64,000 nt of DNA, from NCBI GenBank assembly GCA_003952965.2, contig CM025855.1:13769833-13833832 (forward strand). Reading direction: 5' to 3'. This stretch comes from Morella rubra (taxonomy: Eukaryota > Streptophyta > Magnoliopsida > Fagales > Myricaceae). Under the pieces are notes generated by a model. It ran no database searches and was not told the origin of the DNA. It saw only the letters and a list, made by a program, of their open reading frames with translations. A program made the translations under genes and the position numbers. Each line of letters begins with the position of its first letter. Position 1 is the stretch's first letter. Positions 48,401 through 57,400 of this stretch are shown here, one piece after another.

Positions 48401-51400
48401 ACATGCTGTCCTTGTGTTAGGGACCCTGGTCTAGGCCAATTTAACAACGCCAACTCCCGCCAAGTGATTCGAAAGCGATCACCCCAATCGATCCTCTTAA
48501 ACCGTTCTTGGCAACACACGAGCTGAAATATAGGATCTAACACAAGAATTAGAGAACACTCAAGATATTATTAATAAGAACGAAGAACATGGTTAAGGGT
48601 TAATTAGCCCAAGAATCACAAGAACACAAGAACAATCCCGATCAAGGGTTAATTAGCCCAAGAACGGGTACCCAAACTAGGTTATTAGCCTAGAATGAAT
48701 CCCAATGACAAGATTATTAGCCTTGACAACAACTTAGCATATACGTACCTATGCTTGGCCAAAACTCTCCCCAAAAGCCCTCAGGCTCTCCAAGACTCTA
48801 CTATTCTGAATGATCAACTCTAATGCACCTAAGGGTGTTTATATAGACATCCTTAGGTGTTTACAAACCCTAATGGAATCAAATCACAATTAAATCAAAT
48901 CTAAATCAAATCACCGATCTTTAGGAATCAATCCCTTCAATCAAGTAGATTTGATATTACATGTTTAATACTCAAAGGAAAAGAATCTTTTAGAGTTTAG
49001 AAAAGGATCCCTAAATCTAAAAGATATGATTTATTCAATCTCAACAAGAAAGGAGACTAATCCCTAAGATACCTCCATGAATGCTTTGATCGCGCCGTCG
49101 TTCGCCGCCGTCGCTTGCATCACCATGGGTGGTGGTGCTCCTTCGACTCCTTGACCCTCCCTCTTCCTTTCCCCACCTAGCACCAGTAGGGGTGGTGGTG
49201 CTCCGCCACTTGGTGGCTGGTGGTGGTGGCCATCCTGTGTCATGGCACTCTTTTGTCTGTTGGCCCGCTGCTCTTACTTGGCTTGGCTGGTGGCCAAGGA
49301 CTTGCTGTGGCACTGTGTCATGGCAAGGCCATGGGCTGTCATGGCATGTCTGTGACAAGCTAGTTGGCATGCTAGGCATGGGCGTTACTGGGGCGCCATG
49401 CCTTGTCAGGGGCGTTGGGGCGTTGAATTTGCGCGCGCGCGCACTGATGGCATGGCTGTGGTGCTCTTGCCGCGCGCGCTGTGGGCGTGTCAAGGGCCCC
49501 CATGGGTGCCACTGGTGCCTCATCTCGGCACCTATCCTCCCACACACAGTTACCACGGCCTATGTCATCTCTGAGGACCCTTTCACCTCGGTAGTGGTAG
49601 GCCTAGGGTTCTGCAATATTCCAGGCAATTTTCTTTTTATCTTCACAAGCAAGGCAGCTGATCACCAACCCTCTTAGGTCACTTATCAGCGTATCCAATA
49701 GCCCAACCAATAGTTGTCGGTTTGGGCTTTCGGCACACACAATTGAGTGAGGAAGGGCCGGCCACCAAATGAGTTGAATACTTAAGTGAACATAGTACAC
49801 TTAATAGTTTCTGTGGGTAAACTTGAGTTGAAACATTTCATACATATCATGAACATCTGGCATCTAACCTAGCAGCTTATGCTTTTAAAATAAGAGTTTC
49901 GAGTTAAATTTGGCTTGAATTGAAAAGTAGCCTCCATAAATATCTCATGTATTCTTAGCGAATTTAACTCTCAACTTTGATCAACTTGAACCTTGTCTAT
50001 ACGATATATGTAACATACTCATTACTTTCAAAGGAAACGATTACATGATAAATTTTAATTACAAGTTCGCAACATATGCATTTCATAACATTCTGTTTCT
50101 TATTTTAGAATGTACTTCGCTTTAGCATAATATACTTTAAAAAGATCACATCATAAACTTAGTTCCTTTTTTTTTTCTTTTTTTTTTTTCCATATCACTA
50201 CAAGGGCCTTCATGGGCACCCTGTTCTGACTTGGCATAGTCAGAACAGGTAGTCCAAAAATTTACAAACATCACATTAAGTCTCATGGGAGTACGCCCTC
50301 ATCAGCGTCCTCCTCGTGGTCAGAATTCACTTGATATCCACATATGGATTGGCTCCATTCTTCTAACACTTAATCATGTTACTGGCCCAATTGATCAAGA
50401 CCTGAAAAATTGGTTTTTGCATTGTTGCCATGGTGGATAATGGTGCATTGTGTTTGAGAATTCCTGTTATATTATAAAAGATGACAGTCAAACATGCAGT
50501 TCTCTCTCTCTCTCTGTCTTTTGCACAAATACACCTACCCACTGACCACCTCCCTGCCCCCCAAACAAAAAAAGACCACACACACACGATTTAACTCTCT
50601 TACTGGTCTCGGTATGCAGAGACAATTGGTCTGGATCTGGGTTCAGTCTCACCCAAAGTAAATAAGTCTCTACTTTTTTTGCTTCTACTATTATGATTAG
50701 GCATCTTGGACGGAATCGAGGCCAAAGTTAGAGAAAGATCCTCAAGGACGAGCTACCAACCCTGATTTAGATCCATCTGACACAGAAAAGCTCTTCCGGG
50801 AACACATGAAGATGCTGAATGAGGTAATTCTGTGACTTCGGTGCTTATTTTGTTAGAATGACAGATTGCAACATATTTGCGATATGCTCCTGTGGCCAGG
50901 TTTCCAGAAATTACTGATTTAATGAAATATAATTGTTTGCCTTAACCATATGAAGCCATGCCTAAAATATTCAAGATCTTGGCTTTTTGTGTTTGGGATT
51001 TTAATCTTTAAACATGAAGGAGAGGGATGGAGGGAGGGAAGAATCTATCATTATCATTTCGAAGCATGTCTGACTTACAGCTTTTATGATGTTTCCCCTT
51101 TCTTTCCATTAACCAAATTTCCTTCTATTATTCTTTTGTTTTTGAACTACAGTTATGCCACTTCTAAATATTTGAAAGCTTGTTAGTGAGTTAGGTTTTT
51201 GTTTTATCAATGATTGCTTTGGATCAGGGCACTGCAAGGAACAATGATCCAATTTTAAACTATATAGCTCTGCTACTTCTCCTTTTATACAGCTTTAATA
51301 GTCAAGTGGTTAGGTTCAGATTGTTTTTTCCGAAGTTGAAGAAGGTTAGGAGTGGGGTGTTATCAATTATGTGGGAAAAGAAGTAAGGTTTATGTTGAGG

Positions 51401-54400
51401 GTCCAGCTCTAGATCCAACAAGAAGCCACTAATCTACACAATCACAATCTCTAAATTAAGAATCTAGGGTTTATGAGATTTGGGGATTTAGTTCAAGTCG
51501 GGATTTAATCTAGACAATCAATGAGATTTACATGGTGTTTGGCAAACTAAAATTTTGACCCCTAAAATTTTATCATCATTACAAAAATTTCTCTCTTCAC
51601 TTTTTCACAAAAATTTTTCACTCACTTTTTTCACTTTTTCACCAACTTTTTCATTCTCTCTCTTCACCTTTTTACCAACTCCTAAAATTTTACCCTAAAA
51701 TTTTGTTTCCAAACGCTATGTTAACTAGATTGAGGTTTGGAAATTGAAATAGAATGATAATTAAGTATCAAGAACAAAGAAAAGATGGTTGAATCAACTC
51801 TATTCAATGGATTGCAAGAGTACAATTCACAAATATAAAGAAAGATAAAAGGATAGATTAGATCAAACCATATTCAATGAATTGCAAGGATAAGAGCTTT
51901 TAACTTAGATTCAATGAATTGCACTAAGCTAGCTCAAGTCTTCCAAGAGTATTAAAACTTAGAAAACTGAAAGTTCAAGAGTCCCCAAGGCCAAAACAAG
52001 CCATCACAATAAGTCTCAACTTGAATGAATAATCAATGACTAATGGTTAATTGACCATTCAGCCATTATTTACCCCTAATTGAAATTATAAAACTATTAT
52101 TAACTTAAATATTCCTAAAATGCCATTAATGAGCTCACGTGCTCCTCACATGTCCATCTCTTTTTCAACGAGTCTCATGCTTCTTCTTATTAGGCCTTCA
52201 TCATTCCCCTTTGCATCAAGACTACTCTTGTCCTCAAGGGTAAATTTTGCAGTATCATCACCACTAGAGGCATCCCCCAAGTTGAGTCTATCTTTGTCCT
52301 CGTTGGTATCATCAATCATAAACAACTTCCCAGTCTTGCATCTGTACTCCTTGCCCCACTTCTCCCCATTTTTGAAGCACACGCCTTTATCCTTTCTTGG
52401 AATGTTCCATAGACAGCTTGAGTTGGAGCTTCCAAACATTTCTTCGCCTTCCTAAGTTTTTGGTTTGCATAGTGTTAGCAATCTGGTTCTCCACAGCGTA
52501 GTAACTTTGATCAAGTATCTCAAGTCATAGCTTGAGTTCTTTAGAACCTAGGTTGAAGCCATTTACAAATGTCCCAATTAGGAATTTTTCTGACCATCCC
52601 CTAGCTATGGTTTGTAGTTCTCTGAATTCTTCTATATAGCTCCACACCCTTTCTTCTTGTCTCATTTTCGCAGGTTATCCATGATGGTTGACCACAGGTG
52701 ATGGTTCCCCATTGAGCCTTGAACTCATGCTCAAATGCTGTCCAACCTAGCTTTCTCTTTTCCTTTTCATACTGTGCCCTGATTCATCTCCACCATTTAC
52801 TGGCCTTCCCATCTAAATAAAAATATCTCATAAACCTGAAAGTAATAACTCTGGTGTGGAAACTCTACCTTCGGCCTACTAGGTCCTTGATCATAAGGCT
52901 GACCTCAGTCCACTTATTAATTTTTGTCTCCTCATCCTCTTCTGCTGCCTCTTTTGCATGGAACTCTCCCTCTCCCTATCTCTCTACCTTTTGACCTCCT
53001 TGCCATCTCATGATGTCGAGTCCCTGGCCTTCATCATTCCCCTTTGCATCAAGACTACTCTTGTCCTCAAGGGTAAATTTTGCAGTATCATCACCACTAG
53101 AGGCATCCCCCAAGTTGAGTCTATCTTTGTCCTCGTTGGTATCATCAATCATAAACAACTTCCCAGTCTTGCATCTGTACTCCTTGCCCCACTTCTCCCC
53201 ATTTTTGAAGCACACGCCTTTATCCTTTCTTGGAGATGTTCCATAGACAGCTTCCTATATTTCTTTGCTTTCTCTCAGTTGGAGCTTCCAAACATTTCTT
53301 CGCTCTTCCTAGAGTTTTTGGTTTGCATAGTGTTAGCAATCTGGTTCTCCACATTCTCCTCCACTCTTCTATTCTCTTCTCTGCGTAGTAACTTTGATCA
53401 AGTATCTCAACCATTGTCATAGCTTGAGTTCTTTAGTTAACCTAGGCTTGAAGCCATTTACAAATGTCCCAATTAGGAATTTTTCTGACCATCCCCTAGC
53501 TATGGTTTGTAGTTCTCTGAATTCTTCTATATAGCTCCACACCCTTTCTTCTTGTCTCATTTTCGCAGGTTATCCATGATGGTTGACCACAGGTGATGGT
53601 TCCCCATTGAGCCTTGAACTCATGCTCAAATGCTGTCCAACCTAGCTTTCTCTTTTCCTTTTCATACTGTGCCCTGATTCATCTCCACCATTTACTGGCC
53701 TTCCCATCTAAATAAAAATATCTCATAAACCTGAAAGTAATAACTCTGCCTTATCAAATCACTCTAAAGTGTGGAAACTCTACCTTCGGCCTACTAGGTC
53801 CTTGATCATAAGGCTGACCTCCTCTTCTCTCCTCATACATGTCACCGACTTACCGTTTCTCCAATTTTTGTCTCCTTTCATCATAATGTTCTCTTCTGCT
53901 ATAATGCCTTTTCTTTTGCATGGAACTCTCCCTCTCCCTATCTGTCTCTACCTCCTCAAACCTCCTTGCATCATGATCGTCCCTGGAGATTTTTTATCCC
54001 ACTATCATTAACTTAAATATTCCTAAAATGCCATTAATGAGCTCACATGCTCCTCACATGTCCATCCTTTTTTCAACAAATCTCATGCTTCTCCTTCTAG
54101 GGCCTTCATAAGGTTAACATTCGAAACGAGATTGTATAAGTTGTTGCTTCATCTGTACTTTTTTTTGTTTCCTTGGAATTCATCAAATTTCTTAGTATGT
54201 TGCTTGTATTGACACATCCCTTATTATTGTGTTGGTAACACAACAATAGAGCATCCAGGTTTAAGAACAGTATTAAACTGAAAACACTTGAGCATGCTGA
54301 GATCTGAACATTCTTTAACTAAGAGACGGATCTGAATTGAAGATTATGTGTTTGGTTTTAACTTTTAGCTCCAATTCAAAAGGAGACAGGTGTACTAAGT

Positions 54401-57400
54401 TTTTCCATCGAGTAGCCAATTCTAATAGGAGAGTCAACACAATTTCTAGTCTAGAGGTGGACGGGGTTCTTGTAGAGGATCCAGAGGTGGTTTCTGAAAA
54501 AATTGTTGACTTCTATGCATCTTTGTAGAAGGAACCTTTTGCATGGCGACCATCTTTGGATGGACTGACATTTGATAGTATTTTAGATAGTGAAGCCAGT
54601 TGGTTAGAGCGTCTAGTTGATGAAGATGAGGTCTCTGAGGTTGTTCGAACTTTTAATGGGGATAAGGCATCAAGCCCTGATGGTTTTTCTTTAGCTTTTT
54701 TCCAAACATGTTGCGGGGGTGGTAAAAGGGGATGTGATAGCTATGTTTTAATGAATTTGCGCAGAATGGGAGTTTTGTCAAAAGTTTGAATGCTACTTAT
54801 ATTGTTCTTATTCTGAAAAAAGTAGGACAAGTTGAGTTTTTTTTTTTTTTTTTTTGATAAATAAGGAAATTTTATTAAAAAGAGAAGAAGTGGAAAAAGT
54901 ACAAAGGTTGTACTAGAATCACTAGAAAATACAAGTGACGAAACTAAGAAAATCCTGGAAGTCTAAGAAATGCCCCCCCCCCCCCCCCCCCAACATAGCA
55001 GTAACCCAAAGAAATAGAGTGCGCATGAAAACCCCCCGTAATCTTTCCATAGAAGAAAGTAAATCCTCGAAACACCGTCGATTACACTCCTGCCAAAGAC
55101 GCCACCATACACAAGATGAAATCATCTTCCAAACGACCTTAGCGACAGGATCTACAAACTGCCTTCCCCAACATAGTATGACATCAACCACAATGGCGGG
55201 CATAACCCAATGAAGATTCGTGATACCAAAAATATGTTGCCAAAGCCCTCTCGCCAATGAACAATGCAATAAAACATGATTAAAAGACTCGCCATCCATC
55301 TTACATAGGTAGCACCAATTGAGGACATACACTCCCTTCCTCCTAAGATTATCAGTAGTCAAAATTCTACTATGGGTAGCCTCCCACACGAAGAAAGAAA
55401 CTCTTGTGGGAACGTTTGTCTTCCACACTCCCCGCCAAGGGAAAGACTCAGTCGGATTCCCAGAAAGACCATAAAAGGATTTAACAGAGAAAACGCCGTT
55501 CTTAGAACCCTTCCACATCAGTTTGTCTGCACTGTTTCTACGAACCACCGTAGCATAAAGAGTAGAGTAGAAAGCCGTAAATTCTGCCAGTTGCCAATCA
55601 TTCGTAGATCTCGTAAACGGAACATCCCAAGTAGTGGAATTATGAGTCACCGACAGAAAATCCGCCACCACCCCGTCCTTGAATTGAGATAAGGAATACA
55701 AAAGAGGAAACACCCGACATAATGGTCTATCACTACACCAACAATCATGCTAGAAGCGAATTCTGTGCCCAGTACCCACCACAAATCGAAGGTGCTCATG
55801 AACCAAATTCCATCCTCTACAAATATGCTTCCAAAGACTCACCCCGTAGGAGCCTCGGGAGGGTAAAGTCATCCAATCGCCCTCCGAAGTACCAAATTTC
55901 GCCCCGATAATAGTCCTTCACAAACTATCCCTCTTAGTAGCAAAGCGCTACAACCATTTGCTTAACAATGCTTTGTTGTATGCCGACAGTCTCCGAAGCC
56001 CCAACCCCCCACAATGAAGAGGGGAACATACCTTCTCCCACTTAATGAGATGAAATTTGTGAACATCCACGTCACTACCCCACAAGAAGTCCCTGTGTAA
56101 TTTTTCCATTCTAGAAGCCACAGAACACAGAAGAGGAAGGAGAAAGGAAATAAGTAGGTAAACATGAAAGCGTAGATTTGATCAATGTCACCCGACCCCC
56201 CTTGGATAAATACATACGCTTCCACCCAGCTAAACGTTGTGTCATTCTCTCTAAAATTCCATCCCAAATATGCACACTTTTAGATCGCGCCCCCAACGGA
56301 AGTCCTAAATAAGTCATTGGCAACGCAGAGATATTACACCCCAAAATTGAAGCCAACTCCGGCACATTCCCAACATTGCCAATCGGAATCATCTCTGACT
56401 TCGAAAGATTAACCTTTAGCCCAAAGACCGCCTCAAAACACAAAAGCAAACAACGAAGACTTGGATCTGCTCCACCTCCGCCCCACACAAAACTAAAGTA
56501 TCGTCAGCAAAAAGTAAGTGAGAAACCTCGAGTCCCTCGCCACTAACACCACCCACCTTAAAACCAACTAGAGCCCCATTCGAAACGAGCTTTGCCATCA
56601 TTCGGGAGAACGCTTCCATCACAATAACAATAAAAGAGGAGAAACAGGATCACCTTGACGCAAGCCACGAGTACTTCCAAAAAATCCCTCGAGTGCACTG
56701 TTCACAAGCACTGAAAACTTCACCGAAGAAATACAAAATTCGATCCAACAACACCACTTATCCCTAAACCCACATCGCCTCAGAAGGTACAACAAAAAAT
56801 TCCAATTGACATGATCATAAGCTTTATGAATGTCCAACTTACATAACAGACCCGGTTCATTCAAGGGAGCGGTTGAGTTAAAGGACTTTCGCCCTATTAG
56901 TTTGGTGGGAGGAGTTTATAAGATCCTTGCTAAGGTGCTTGCAAATAGGTTAAAAGTGATGTTGCCTAAGATTATTTCTCCTTCTCAAAATGCTTTCGTG
57001 CAAGGTCTACAAATTTTGAATTCAGTGTTGATTGCCAATAAGTGTACTGACTCTAGGCTCAGAACGAGGGTTCCAGGGTTGTTATGCAAATTGGATGTTC
57101 ATAAGGCTTATGATCGCGTGAGTTGGGATTTCTTGTTGTATATGTTGAGAAGATGTGGGTTTGGGGAGAAATGGTGTAACGGGATTTACTTTTGCATATC
57201 AGCTATTAAGTTTTCAATAATGGTTAATTCAGCTCCTTATGGATTTTTTGGGGGTTCTCGGGGCTTGCGCCAAGGAGACCCTTTCTCTCCTTTGTTGTTT
57301 GTCATTATCATGGAAGCCCTTAGTAGGATGCTAAAGGAATTGGTTGTTGGAGGGGTCCTGGGGGTTTTGATAATGGAGGAGGGGGAGGTGAGGCATTGTC

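Noticed and set aside
49041..49677. Long open frames on both strands in the GC-rich block
   Set aside because: High GC lowers stop frequency; the peptides are repetitive and no domain is visible.
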